From Bacillus benzoevorans (lineage in GTDB: Bacteria; Bacillota; Bacilli; Bacillales; Cytobacillaceae): a stretch of DNA of 64,000 nt. The position numbers and the translations under genes were made by a program. The notes below the pieces were generated by a model. The model was given only the letters and a program-made list of their open reading frames with translations, was not told the origin of the DNA and made no database searches. The stretch covers positions 1-64,000 of the forward strand of contig NZ_JACHGK010000008.1 in the NCBI RefSeq assembly GCF_014207535.1. The letters run 5' to 3'. Positions 45,067-54,294 of the stretch are shown one piece after another (the first letter of the stretch is position 1; every line of letters starts with the position of its first letter).

Positions 45067-46530
45067 ATGGTGAATACTGAGTTACTGATATTTTCATTGA
45101 TATCATTAATTATACTGATTCCAATTATTTATTTCTTGCCTCTGAATTTAACCAAAAAGGGGAAGATAACAGTCATTGCTGTTTCCTTTCTTATAGCAAT
45201 AGCAGGATTATTGACAAAGGTCTTTATGCAATTATGGCAAAGTATTTTGTTGTTGATCGGACTCATCCTTTTATTATCAATGATTTTAACGAAAAAATTC
45301 TCACCTGTCCTATTTAGCGCCGCGAATGGTTCTGCTAATGAAATTGAAAGTGATGATCACGAAAAGGATACGAAAACTGCAAATTTCACTAAGATGGAAT
45401 CGATTCCTGTAATGCCTTCATATGGAATGAACGAAAACGCGGATATGAGAAATGAGTCATTAGAGCTTGAAAAACCAGAAGATAAAACGATTGTTTGGCA
45501 AAAAAATGAGGATTATAAGATAAATGAACTAGAAGAACTGCATGCGTTTGAAAATAACGCGGACAAAGAAAAAGAGGTCATTTTTCCTAATGATGATGCA
45601 TTATTCAGCCCTTCTTTACAATCTGCAGCTTTTATTGAGAATAAAGAAACTCCCCCGTTAAGTCATTTGGAATGGGAGGAGATTGAGGAGCTTGCACCTA
45701 TCGCTTTGGAAGAGCAGCCGGAAGCGGAGAAAGAAGAAATGGTAGTGAATGGTGATTTAAGCTATTTAAGTGAATTGGAAGAATTCATGCTTGAATCACA
45801 GGCAGAAGTCGCAGCTTCTTCTGAAATATTTGCTGAACCTGAAACAGAAACGGATACTGAATTCGAACCGGAAACGGGAGTTCAATCAGACGATACGGCT
45901 GATATTGAAACACTGCTCAACAGTCAGCTGGAGGAAGAGACTGAACACGATAACGATAGTAGAACAGAAGCTGCACTTGAAGAAGATATGGAGCAAGTCA
46001 GTACGGCCGGATATCCAGACTTAACCGATCTTTCTGATGAAGATTTACAGGTTGTTTACAACGAAGAAGTGGAACCTGAGGAAACGATGAATGAAGCACC
46101 TGTCGTTGAAGCGGCACCGGAAAACATAATAGAAGATGTTCAGCACCCAGTTCAAGGGGCAGAAGGCGATGGAAGTGGCGCTGTGTATGAAGACACAATT
46201 GATGAAATGAAACTTCAAGAAATTCAAGTAACGCCTTTTGCGGAGCAGCAGAATCCAATGGAAGCATTAGCAGAGATTCAGGAAGCGGCAGCGGAAACAG
46301 AAGTATTTCCTGAGGAACATCCAGCCCTTTCAGAAAATAACGGCAGAACAATCGAACATAGAGAAGTGTTCGAAACACTGCTGCTGCAGGCTGAAATTGC
46401 GAAGAAAATGCAAAACAAAGAGCAGTTTGAACAAATAGTAGAAAGCTTCCTGACCTATGATGAATCAGATAATGAACGTTATAAAATGCTAAAGAATTTA
46501 TTGAAAGATTATATAAAGATAATGAAATAA
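45067..46530 (+). CDS. Acidic membrane protein of the pilus locus, unknown function
   Basis: 487 residues. Three hydrophobic segments occupy residues about 3-90 (LLIFSLISLIILIPIIYFL, ITVIAVSFLIAIAGLLTKVF, LWQSILLLIGLILLLSMIL). About 340 residues rich in Glu and Asp and probably disordered follow. A short conserved-looking helix ends the protein (EVFETLLLQAEIAKKMQNK and beyond). The start is ATG 45067, with AGAAAGGAG just before it. No known domain. Position within the pilus genes suggests a platform or regulatory partner. It could interact with the basic PilM or PilN region, but this is speculation. Confidence 0.6.
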   Translation: MVNTELLIFSLISLIILIPIIYFLPLNLTKKGKITVIAVSFLIAIAGLLTKVFMQLWQSILLLIGLILLLSMILTKKFSPVLFSAANGSANEIESDDHEKDTKTANFTKMESIPVMPSYGMNENADMRNESLELEKPEDKTIVWQKNEDYKINELEELHAFENNADKEKEVIFPNDDALFSPSLQSAAFIENKETPPLSHLEWEEIEELAPIALEEQPEAEKEEMVVNGDLSYLSELEEFMLESQAEVAASSEIFAEPETETDTEFEPETGVQSDDTADIETLLNSQLEEETEHDNDSRTEAALEEDMEQVSTAGYPDLTDLSDEDLQVVYNEEVEPEETMNEAPVVEAAPENIIEDVQHPVQGAEGDGSGAVYEDTIDEMKLQEIQVTPFAEQQNPMEALAEIQEAAAETEVFPEEHPALSENNGRTIEHREVFETLLLQAEIAKKMQNKEQFEQIVESFLTYDESDNERYKMLKNLLKDYIKIMK

Positions 46531-46704
46531 TGATTCTTTCTTTGTTTTTATGGGAAAATTAAGAGGAGATTTATTCTTATTTTTTCATAAATATGACAGG
46601 AGTTTCATTATTTTACAAGAGCATTATACGAAGGAATCATTTATTATAGTGCTATATGAATGTTTGCTGAATGTATCTCAATAATTAGGCGTGGTGAAAT
46701 ATGA

Positions 46705-47511
46705 ATGAAAAATAGTGCTCAAATTACAGGCTTACCGATCATCAGTATTACAGACGGTATACAGGTCGGAAAAGTAAAATCATTAGTCATAAACCCTGAA
46801 AAAGGGGCCGTTGATTTTTTAACCATTGAACAGGATGATTGGCAGGTCAGTGTGAAGGCGATCCCGTTTAAGAAGGTAATCGGGGTAGGGGAATTTGCTG
46901 TAACCATTGACAGCGATAGTGCCATTATTGATTTAAATGAAATTCCAATTGCCAATCAGCTTGTTAACAAAAAAATTAAGATCCTTAACACCAGAGTGAT
47001 GACAAGAAAAGGTGAACTGATCGGGGAAATAAATGAATTCTACGTTGATGAAGACAATGGACTCATTCTTGGAATGGCCTTGAAAACTTCAGATAGAGAA
47101 GTGGCGCTTCCATCCGAATTTGTCCTAACCTACGGGAAAGATATCATCATTGTGAAAGAAGAGGCGACGGAGCATTTTCTTTCCAGTACAAATGAGTTAG
47201 ATCCCGCAGTAAAAAAGACAGAAGCAGTTAATTTAGAAAATAGTGCCGATCCAGTAAGTGAATTACTTCCCGAAATGGGGGTACAGGCAAAAGCAGATGC
47301 TGCTGCAGCAGTTGAAGATGATGAATTAGCTGCCTTAAAAAGAAAACAAATTGATATTTTAAAGGGAAAAAAATTAACAAAAACCATTTACAGTACAAAT
47401 GGACAGGTACTGCTCGAGGCAGGAATTGTTTTAACACCTGAGGATATTACAAAGGCCCAGGAGGATAGTCCAAGTACAGTGGTTGAATTATCCATGAATG
47501 TGGAGGAGTAG
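46705..47511 (+). CDS. PRC-barrel domain protein of the pilus locus
   Basis: 268 residues, no signal peptide, probably cytoplasmic. Two PRC-barrel-like units are visible: SITDGIQVGKVKSLVINPEK (from about residue 15) and TRVMTRKGELIGEINEFYVD (from about residue 96). A linker and a C-terminal piece follow (GKKLTKTIYSTNGQVLLEAG, VLTPEDITKAQE), the latter like a small strand-turn module. PRC barrels often bind partner proteins or act in envelope and division complexes. It lies 194 bases before the VanW-like gene in the same direction. Confidence 0.7.
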   Translation: MKNSAQITGLPIISITDGIQVGKVKSLVINPEKGAVDFLTIEQDDWQVSVKAIPFKKVIGVGEFAVTIDSDSAIIDLNEIPIANQLVNKKIKILNTRVMTRKGELIGEINEFYVDEDNGLILGMALKTSDREVALPSEFVLTYGKDIIIVKEEATEHFLSSTNELDPAVKKTEAVNLENSADPVSELLPEMGVQAKADAAAAVEDDELAALKRKQIDILKGKKLTKTIYSTNGQVLLEAGIVLTPEDITKAQEDSPSTVVELSMNVEE

Positions 47512-47594
47512 AACGTTCCGCAGGTATGTCTTGTCCTATTGTTTTCTCTTTTTAGGCAGACTGCCTGTTTTTTTAGTTAAAAGGGGGTTTGGGG

Positions 47595-48929
47595 TTGGAG
47601 AACAAACGTGATCTAAAATTGATTCTGCTTATGCTTCTATGTACGGGTTTCTTCTTTAGTTTTTCAATATTTGGCGAACAGGCTTATGATCGAGTCTCTG
47701 CATCGAAAGCGGAATTTCAAGAAAATACGGCAATCGGTCCTGTTGATGTTTCGCTGTTAACAAGCGAAGGGGCGCTCAAAAAACTTCAGCAGGAACAGAA
47801 TACTTGGATGAAGCAAACAACGATTAATCTCCAGTATAAAGAAAAGAAAATACCATTTGATAATAGCAGTTTCATATTTTCACCGGGGAAATCGATTGAC
47901 GGGGCAGCGTCAGGGGTCAAAAACCCGCTGGTTGTTGATGTTGCTGGGGAAATGATTTCTGCTGTGTTGATTGATTTTGCTATTGAGGAAGGGTCATTTA
48001 ATCGAAAAGCATTTATTCAGGAATTGCTCTCCTATCCTTCTACACTGCAAAAGGGTGTACATAGCATAAAGCTGGAGGATTTCCTTCAGGAACAGCAGGG
48101 AAAAAAAGTCATTTCTGAAGCGGCGGTTACGTTCCGCGATAACAGTGAACAAATGGATCTTTGGGTTTCCCAATTTCCAACTGTAACAATCAAGCCGCAT
48201 TCCCAGTTCTCCATCATGGATGCAGTTGCTGAGAAGGGGATCAAAACCTTTACATCAGAAGGCTTAAGCATTGCCGCAACAGCCATTTATAAGGCTGTCC
48301 TGCCGACGAATTTTTCTATTACAGAAAGAAGCATCAGCCGGGAATTGCCTTATTATGCTGAGGCAGGGTATGAAGCGAAGGTTGATTACTTTAAGAATAT
48401 GGATTTGATTATTGCCAATCCAAATGACGATGAATATGTTCTCGAATTTAAACAGGCAGACAATCAGCTGCATGTTTCGCTCGCCGGACCTGAATTATTA
48501 TACCAATACAAGATCGTTCTTTCTGAAAAGGAAACCTTTAAGCCGAAAAATATTTTTCAGTATGATGCAAAGCTTGCTTATGGCCAACAAAAAGTGAAAA
48601 CTCAAGGGACAGAGGGCTTCCTGCAGAAGGTTTACCGGGAAACCGTTGACAGCACTGGGGTTACAACGGATCGGGAGCTGTTATCGGAGGATTTTTATCC
48701 GCCTATCCACACAGTCGTGCTGCAAAGCATTCAGCCTAAACCTGAGATCCCTGAAAGTGAAATGCCGCCTGGTACCGGAGGAGCATCAGGAACTCAGACC
48801 GATGTTCCACAAGCGAATGCAAATGCTAATACGAATGGGACAGCTCCTCAAGCAGAGCAAACACAGCAAGAAAATAATACCAATAAGGATACTAGCGATA
48901 ACTCATACTATATGAATCATACAAAATAA
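47595..48929 (+). CDS. VanW/G5-like exported protein of the pilus locus
   Basis: About 444 residues. An N-terminal hydrophobic segment (LKLILLMLLCTGFFFSFSIF) acts as signal or anchor. The middle (TIKPHSQFSIMDAVAEKGIK, then SIAATAIYKAVLPTNFSITE, ELPYYAEAGYEAKVD) follows the layout of VanW proteins. A G5-like strand block comes next (EGFLQKVYRETVDSTGVTTD, LLSEDFYPP). The last 60 residues are Pro/Gln/Asn rich. TTG at 47595 is preferred because AAAAGGGGG ends seven bases before it; the frame also offers TTG at 47589. It may link the pilus to the cell wall. The assignment is by pattern only. Confidence 0.55.
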   Translation: MENKRDLKLILLMLLCTGFFFSFSIFGEQAYDRVSASKAEFQENTAIGPVDVSLLTSEGALKKLQQEQNTWMKQTTINLQYKEKKIPFDNSSFIFSPGKSIDGAASGVKNPLVVDVAGEMISAVLIDFAIEEGSFNRKAFIQELLSYPSTLQKGVHSIKLEDFLQEQQGKKVISEAAVTFRDNSEQMDLWVSQFPTVTIKPHSQFSIMDAVAEKGIKTFTSEGLSIAATAIYKAVLPTNFSITERSISRELPYYAEAGYEAKVDYFKNMDLIIANPNDDEYVLEFKQADNQLHVSLAGPELLYQYKIVLSEKETFKPKNIFQYDAKLAYGQQKVKTQGTEGFLQKVYRETVDSTGVTTDRELLSEDFYPPIHTVVLQSIQPKPEIPESEMPPGTGGASGTQTDVPQANANANTNGTAPQAEQTQQENNTNKDTSDNSYYMNHTK

Positions 48930-48942
48930 GAATTAAGCAGGG

Positions 48943-50610
48943 ATGAAATTGAAGAAAACTAGAAAAAGACTAGGCGATATCCTAGTTGAATTCGGATTAA
49001 TTACAGAGGAAAAGCTGAATGCGGCCATTAAAGAAAAAGGTCCCGAGCAAAAGCTCGGCGATGCTCTGCTTGAACGCGGGTTAATTACGGAACAGCAGCT
49101 GATTGAAGTATTGGAATTCCAGCTGGGCATTCCCCATGTAAATTTATATCAGTACCCATTCGATCAGCAGTTGTTTTCCCTGATCTCAAAAGATATGGCG
49201 AAGCGCAATATCATTATTCCGTTAAAGAAAGATGCGGATCGATTAATTATTGCGATGGCCGATCCGATGGATTACTACTTAATAAAAGATCTCGAACTCG
49301 TTACTGGCTTTCAAATTGAACCTGCGATTGCGACAAAGGACGATATATTGCGCTCAATTAATAAGTATTACGGCATGGATGAAGGACTTGAAGAATTATT
49401 CAGTGAAAATGAAATGGATGTTGAAGTTTCAAAAGACAAAATTGTGGATCAAGACTCTCCAATTGTCAAACTTGTTAATCAAATCCTGACCAATGCGACC
49501 ACTTCAAGAGCGAGTGATATCCATCTTGATCCGCATGAAACAAAATTATTAATCCGCTACCGTGTCGATGGCGTCCTCCGCACAGAACGGACACTGCCAA
49601 AGCATATGCAAAGCATGCTCACAGCGCGGATTAAAATTATGGCGAATTTGGATATTACCGAACACCGTATTCCACAGGACGGCCGTATTAAAATCAATGT
49701 CGGCTACCATCCGTTAGATTTGCGTGTTTCAACATTGCCGACGATTTACGGTGAGAAAATTGTCCTGCGTCTTTTGGATTTAGGGACGGCTCTCATTGAT
49801 TTAAATAATCTCGGTTTTAATTCTTTGAATTTAAAACGTTTTCTGAACATGCTGGAAAAACCAACGGGAATTATATTGATTACCGGTCCGACTGGTTCTG
49901 GTAAATCATCCACTTTATATGCTGCGTTAAATCGTATAAACAATGAAGAAGTCAATATTATTACGATTGAGGATCCGGTTGAGTACCAGCTTGAAGGGAT
50001 TAATCAGATTCAGGTCAATGCCAATGTTGGCATGACCTTTGCTGCAGGATTGCGTTCGATCCTGCGGCAGGACCCCAATATTATCATGGTTGGGGAGATC
50101 CGTGATAAAGAAACAGCCGATATCGCCGTACGGGCATCTTTAACGGGACACCTAGTTTTAAGCACCCTGCATACAAATGATTCTTTAGGATCGATTACCC
50201 GCTTGCAGGATATGGGAGTGGAACCCTTCCTCGTGGCTTCTTCAATTTCCGGAATCGTTTCACAGCGTTTGGTGAGAAAAGTCTGCCGTGACTGTATAGA
50301 ATTTCATCCGCCATCGAAACGAGAAATAGAAATTTTCGCCAAAAGAGGGTTAAAAATTGAAAAAGTAGCACGCGGCAAGGGCTGCCCATCCTGTGATATG
50401 ACAGGGTATAAAGGAAGGATTGCGCTGCAGGAGGTTTTAGTAGTGGACGAGGGGCTGCGCCGCCCGATTATGGATGGCGAACCATTTTCGAAACTAAGAG
50501 ATATTGCTATTAAAAATAAAACGATCTTCCTTATTGATGACGGTCTGCTTAAAATCAAACAGGGACTGACGACAACGGAAGAAGTATTGCGAGTGGCAGT
50601 ACCAGATTAA
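48943..50610 (+). CDS. pilB: PilB-type extension ATPase with MshEN domain
   Basis: 555 residues. The N-terminus has two adjacent MshEN motifs (RLGDILVEFGLITEEKL and KLGDALLERGLITEQQL), the type that binds cyclic-di-GMP. The secretion ATPase domain shows Walker A GPTGSGKSSTLYA, the Asp box IITIEDPVEYQ, Walker B IIMVGEIRDKETAD and a His box. A tetracysteine zinc motif (CRDC, then CPSC) is typical of PilB/GspE. It drives pilus assembly at the inner face of the membrane. It heads the tight run pilB-pilT-pilC. Confidence 0.93.
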   Translation: MKLKKTRKRLGDILVEFGLITEEKLNAAIKEKGPEQKLGDALLERGLITEQQLIEVLEFQLGIPHVNLYQYPFDQQLFSLISKDMAKRNIIIPLKKDADRLIIAMADPMDYYLIKDLELVTGFQIEPAIATKDDILRSINKYYGMDEGLEELFSENEMDVEVSKDKIVDQDSPIVKLVNQILTNATTSRASDIHLDPHETKLLIRYRVDGVLRTERTLPKHMQSMLTARIKIMANLDITEHRIPQDGRIKINVGYHPLDLRVSTLPTIYGEKIVLRLLDLGTALIDLNNLGFNSLNLKRFLNMLEKPTGIILITGPTGSGKSSTLYAALNRINNEEVNIITIEDPVEYQLEGINQIQVNANVGMTFAAGLRSILRQDPNIIMVGEIRDKETADIAVRASLTGHLVLSTLHTNDSLGSITRLQDMGVEPFLVASSISGIVSQRLVRKVCRDCIEFHPPSKREIEIFAKRGLKIEKVARGKGCPSCDMTGYKGRIALQEVLVVDEGLRRPIMDGEPFSKLRDIAIKNKTIFLIDDGLLKIKQGLTTTEEVLRVAVPD

Positions 50611-50625
50611 TAGGGGGGTGAGAGA

Positions 50626-51681
50626 ATGAAGACGAGACTTGACAACATTCTTCGGGCTGCGGTGGAGTTTAAGGCCTCTGATATTCATATTACGACCGGG
50701 GTACCGCCCATTATGAGAATTCATGGGGGGTTAAAACGCTACGGCAAAGAAGTTCTATCCCCTGAAGATACAGAAGAGATCGCCAAGGTTGTAATTCATG
50801 AGCAAATGGAAAATGTCCTGCACGATAAAGGGGAAGTAGACTTGTCGTATGAGGTTTCCGGTGCTGCCCGCTTTCGTGTGAACGTGTACCAGCAGCGGGG
50901 CAGTATCGCCATTGCCTTCAGGGTCGTGCCAACGAAAATACCCGCTCTCGAAGATCTGAATATGCCCCAGGTGCTGAAAAAAATAGTGAAAAAACCGCAG
51001 GGGCTGATTCTTGTCACAGGACCGACAGGAAGCGGGAAAACAACGACTCTGGCATCCATGATCGATTACATGAATAAAATGATGTCGAAGCATATTATTA
51101 CGCTGGAGGATCCAATCGAATATCTGCACGGACATGGAAACTGTATTATTGACCAGCGGGAAATCGGCCATGATACAAAAAGCTTTGCCGCCGGGTTAAG
51201 AGCGGCCCTGCGCCAGGATCCGGATGTCATCCTCGTCGGAGAGCTGCGCGACCTTGAAACGATTTCGACAGCGATTACGGCAGCAGAAACAGGGCATCTT
51301 GTCTATGCCACTTTACATACATCGAGCGCGACTTCGACCATTGACCGGATTATCGATTTATTTCCACCTTCACAGCAATCGCAGATTCGCACACAGCTGG
51401 CTTCTGTTCTTGTTTCTGTCATTTCACAGCGTTTGTTTCCCACCGCAAATGGCAGCGGGCGGATTGCAGCAACAGAAATCATGCTCAATAATGCCGCAGT
51501 GGCCAATCTAATCCGGAACCAAAAGATCGAGCAAATCATGAACGTGATCCAAACTTCACGAGCACAGGGAATGCATACCCTTGAGTCGAGCATTCATTCC
51601 CTGCTGCAAAGAGGCATGATCACCATGGAAACAGTGCAGCCATATCTGCAGGAAAAGGTGTTTGAAGATGGCAAGATTTAA
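50626..51681 (+). CDS. pilT: PilT, twitching motility retraction ATPase
   Basis: 351 residues. DIHITTGVPPIMRIHGGLKR at the start, Walker A GPTGSGKTTTLASM, Walker B VILVGELRDLETI and the His box YATLHT are seen. AAVANLIRNQKIEQI corresponds to the AIRNLIRE motif needed for retraction. GGGGGGTGAG precedes the ATG. Competence pseudopili of B. subtilis lack PilT. Its presence argues for true retractile pili and thus twitching motility or surface attachment with retraction. Confidence 0.93.
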   Translation: MKTRLDNILRAAVEFKASDIHITTGVPPIMRIHGGLKRYGKEVLSPEDTEEIAKVVIHEQMENVLHDKGEVDLSYEVSGAARFRVNVYQQRGSIAIAFRVVPTKIPALEDLNMPQVLKKIVKKPQGLILVTGPTGSGKTTTLASMIDYMNKMMSKHIITLEDPIEYLHGHGNCIIDQREIGHDTKSFAAGLRAALRQDPDVILVGELRDLETISTAITAAETGHLVYATLHTSSATSTIDRIIDLFPPSQQSQIRTQLASVLVSVISQRLFPTANGSGRIAATEIMLNNAAVANLIRNQKIEQIMNVIQTSRAQGMHTLESSIHSLLQRGMITMETVQPYLQEKVFEDGKI

Positions 51682-52873
51682 ATTTAGCGGCAGGGACTTA
51701 AAAGGAAAAAAAACAGGCAGTATCAATGCCGGCTCGAAAAGAGATGCCCTGCTGCAGCTGAAGGAAAAGGGCGTTAAAGTCACAGAAATCAATGAGGTTC
51801 CGGAAACGCTGTTAACAAAGGATATTCAATTGGGGAGCGGTGTGAAATCACAGCAGTTTGTCATTTTTTTGCGTCAATTTGCCACTTTGATCCGTGCCGG
51901 CGTTTCGTTAGTTGATTCCACTTCGATCCTTGCCGCGCAAACGGAAAGTAAGGCATTAAAAAAGGCCTTATTGGATGTTGAAGTAGATTTACGCAGCGGG
52001 CGTCCTTTATCAGAAGCAGCGGCAAAACATAAAAGGATATTCTCCAATATGTTTATCAATATGGTTCGCGCCGGGGAAGCAGGCGGGCGGATTGACGAAA
52101 CATTAGACCGTCTCGCGGTCTACTATGAGAAACAGCATGATACGAAGCAGAAGGTCATCTCGGCGTTAATGTACCCGGCTGTTTTATCAGTTGTGGCTGT
52201 CGGTGTTGTCATTTTTCTCTTAGTCAGTGTTGTTCCGACATTCGTCGATATGTTTAATGATTTTGGCGGCGAGCTGCCGGTAATTACTAAGTTTGTTATG
52301 AATGCCAGTGCCTTTATGCAGGCTTATTGGTGGCTGATATTGATTTTAGCGATTGGACTTGTAGCGGCAATTATGGTTATCCGCAACCAGCAAAAGAGCC
52401 GTTATTATTTTGATTATGCATTGCTTCGGATTCCTATTTTTGGCAAGGTGCTGCAAAAGGCCGTCATTGCGAGAATGACGCGCACCTTAAGCTCTTTATT
52501 TGCCAGTTCCGTGCCAATCTTAGAATCGATGCGGATTGTCGAAAATGTCGTTGATAATGAAGTTATTGCCAGGGTCATTAGAGAATCACATGATTCCCTC
52601 GAACAGGGACAGTCATTGACCGTACCAATGAAAACTCACTGGGTTTTCCCGCCCCTTGTTTCGCAGATGATCGCGATTGGCGAAGAATCCGGTGCGCTGG
52701 ATGAAATGCTGTCAAAGGTAGCGGATTTCTATGAAAAAGAAGTGGAAACAACGACAGAGCGTCTGAAATCGCTCATTGAACCAGTGATGATTATCATTTT
52801 AGCGGCCTTAGTCGGGACGATTGTATTATCGATTATGATCCCGATGTTTAAAATTTATCAGTATGTCGGATGA
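51668..52873 (+). CDS. pilC: PilC, inner-membrane platform protein
   Basis: 401 residues with two repeated GspF domains: FLRQFATLIRAGVSLVDSTS and ARMTRTLSSLFASSVPILES. Three hydrophobic helices are seen, at about residues 170-190, 220-240 and at the C-terminus (IIILAALVGTIVLSIMIPMF). ATG at 51668 is chosen because AAAGGTG lies eight bases before it. The gene overlaps the end of pilT by 14 bases. It couples the ATPases to pilin assembly. Confidence 0.92.
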   Translation: MARFKFSGRDLKGKKTGSINAGSKRDALLQLKEKGVKVTEINEVPETLLTKDIQLGSGVKSQQFVIFLRQFATLIRAGVSLVDSTSILAAQTESKALKKALLDVEVDLRSGRPLSEAAAKHKRIFSNMFINMVRAGEAGGRIDETLDRLAVYYEKQHDTKQKVISALMYPAVLSVVAVGVVIFLLVSVVPTFVDMFNDFGGELPVITKFVMNASAFMQAYWWLILILAIGLVAAIMVIRNQQKSRYYFDYALLRIPIFGKVLQKAVIARMTRTLSSLFASSVPILESMRIVENVVDNEVIARVIRESHDSLEQGQSLTVPMKTHWVFPPLVSQMIAIGEESGALDEMLSKVADFYEKEVETTTERLKSLIEPVMIIILAALVGTIVLSIMIPMFKIYQYVG

Positions 52874-52982
52874 AAAATTTATTATTGTTAATATTTTACT
52901 ATATTCATATTTTGTTTTATGTAATATACTAAAAATAGAGACATATGTCATAGGATGAAAGTTATGGAAAGGGGAAAATGAC

Positions 52983-53486
52983 ATGATTAAGAAAATGAAA
53001 GAGAGACTTAAGAATCAGAAGGGTATGACATTGATTGAGCTGTTAGCAGTAATTGTTATTTTGGGGATTATTGCTGCGATTGCGATTCCTAGTATTGGTG
53101 GACTTATTGATAATTCAAGAAAAGATGCCCATGTAGCTAATGCTCAGCAAATGATTAGTGCGGCGAAAATGGCGGTATCATCAGACAATGGGGTTTTTCC
53201 AAAAGTAAATACAAAGGTTTACTTATCACTTGACTATTTAGAGAAAAAAGGCTATATGGAAACTCTCAAAGATCCAGATGGAGGTCTTACCGCTACTGAT
53301 GGTTATGCACGAGGAACAGCAGTTGCGGCAGATGGTACGTATACAGGTGCAAAAGAAGAATCTTATGTTGAAGTAGCAAATACTGCTGGAAAATTATCTT
53401 ATTCTGTAGCACTTGTTGGATCTGAAAAAAGCATTGCACTAACTGCTGAACATGCGTTAGTAAGAGATAGTGTCAAACAGAACTAA
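52983..53486 (+). CDS. pilA: Major type IV pilin
   Basis: 167 residues. The leader MIKKMKERLKNQKG is followed by the cleavage site and the mature helix MTLIELLAVIVILGIIAAIA with Glu5. A globular domain of about 130 residues follows, with no cysteines and many Ala, Thr and Gly. It is the best candidate for the main filament subunit by position (after pilC, before pilD) and by its canonical N-terminus. GAAAGGGG precedes the ATG. An AT-rich 109-base gap before it may hold its own promoter, but no clear hexamers stand out. Confidence 0.9.
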   Translation: MIKKMKERLKNQKGMTLIELLAVIVILGIIAAIAIPSIGGLIDNSRKDAHVANAQQMISAAKMAVSSDNGVFPKVNTKVYLSLDYLEKKGYMETLKDPDGGLTATDGYARGTAVAADGTYTGAKEESYVEVANTAGKLSYSVALVGSEKSIALTAEHALVRDSVKQN

Positions 53487-53526
53487 GCTAAATAATTTTT
53501 ATTCTTAAATAAAGTGGGAAAAGAAA

Positions 53527-54282
53527 ATGTACTCTTATTATTATCTGAGCATTTTTCTATTTGGTCTCATCCCCGGTTCCTTCTACAACGTAGTAGGTCT
53601 CCGCATCCCAGCGGGAGAATCAATTGTGAAACCGCGATCGCATTGCCCGCAATGCGGTCATACATTAGGAGCACTGGAATTAATTCCGGTTCTGTCATAT
53701 GTTTTCCAAGGGGGGAAATGCCGCCAGTGTAAGGCTGGTATTTCCCCTCTTTATCCTATTATGGAGCTCACGACAGGGTTATTGTTTCTCTTTGCAGCGC
53801 TTATGCTGGGCTGGACACCGGAATTATTTGTGGCATTGACACTGATTTCACTCTGTATCATTGTCTTTGTCTCCGACTATACATATCTGATTATTCCGGA
53901 CAAAGTGCTGCTCTTTTTCCTGCCGCTTTTTGTCTTGGAGCGGATATTTATCCCGCTCTCTCCATGGTGGGATTCCTTGCTCGGAGCAGGTACCGGCTTT
54001 GGCCTGCTGCTTTTAATTGCCGTAGTCAGTAAAGGCGGCATGGGCGGCGGCGATATTAAGTTCTACGGTGTGTTAGGAATTGTCCTCGGCTTTAAGCTCG
54101 TGCTGCTCAGCTTTTTCCTTGCCGTCTTTTTCGGTGCTTTCATAGGCGGTATTGGGATGCTGATGGGAAAAGTGAAGAAGGGCAAAGCGATCCCTTTCGG
54201 ACCGTATATATGTTTCGCTGTCTTGATCGCCTATTTTTTTGGCGGCAGAATACTACAATGGTATTTTCAATTTTTTATTTAA
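53527..54282 (+). CDS. pilD: Prepilin peptidase / N-methyltransferase (PilD, ComC-like)
   Basis: 251 residues. The N-terminal zinc site has CPQC and CRQC (residues about 40-70). The catalytic aspartates are in VSDYTYLIIPD and GGGDIKFYG. Several membrane helices are present. It cleaves after the Gly of all prepilins and methylates the new N-terminus. Its place between folC and spoIIB equals comC of B. subtilis, so it may also serve competence pseudopilins encoded elsewhere. Confidence 0.93.
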   Translation: MYSYYYLSIFLFGLIPGSFYNVVGLRIPAGESIVKPRSHCPQCGHTLGALELIPVLSYVFQGGKCRQCKAGISPLYPIMELTTGLLFLFAALMLGWTPELFVALTLISLCIIVFVSDYTYLIIPDKVLLFFLPLFVLERIFIPLSPWWDSLLGAGTGFGLLLLIAVVSKGGMGGGDIKFYGVLGIVLGFKLVLLSFFLAVFFGAFIGGIGMLMGKVKKGKAIPFGPYICFAVLIAYFFGGRILQWYFQFFI

Positions 54283-54294
54283 GGAGTTTTGCTG

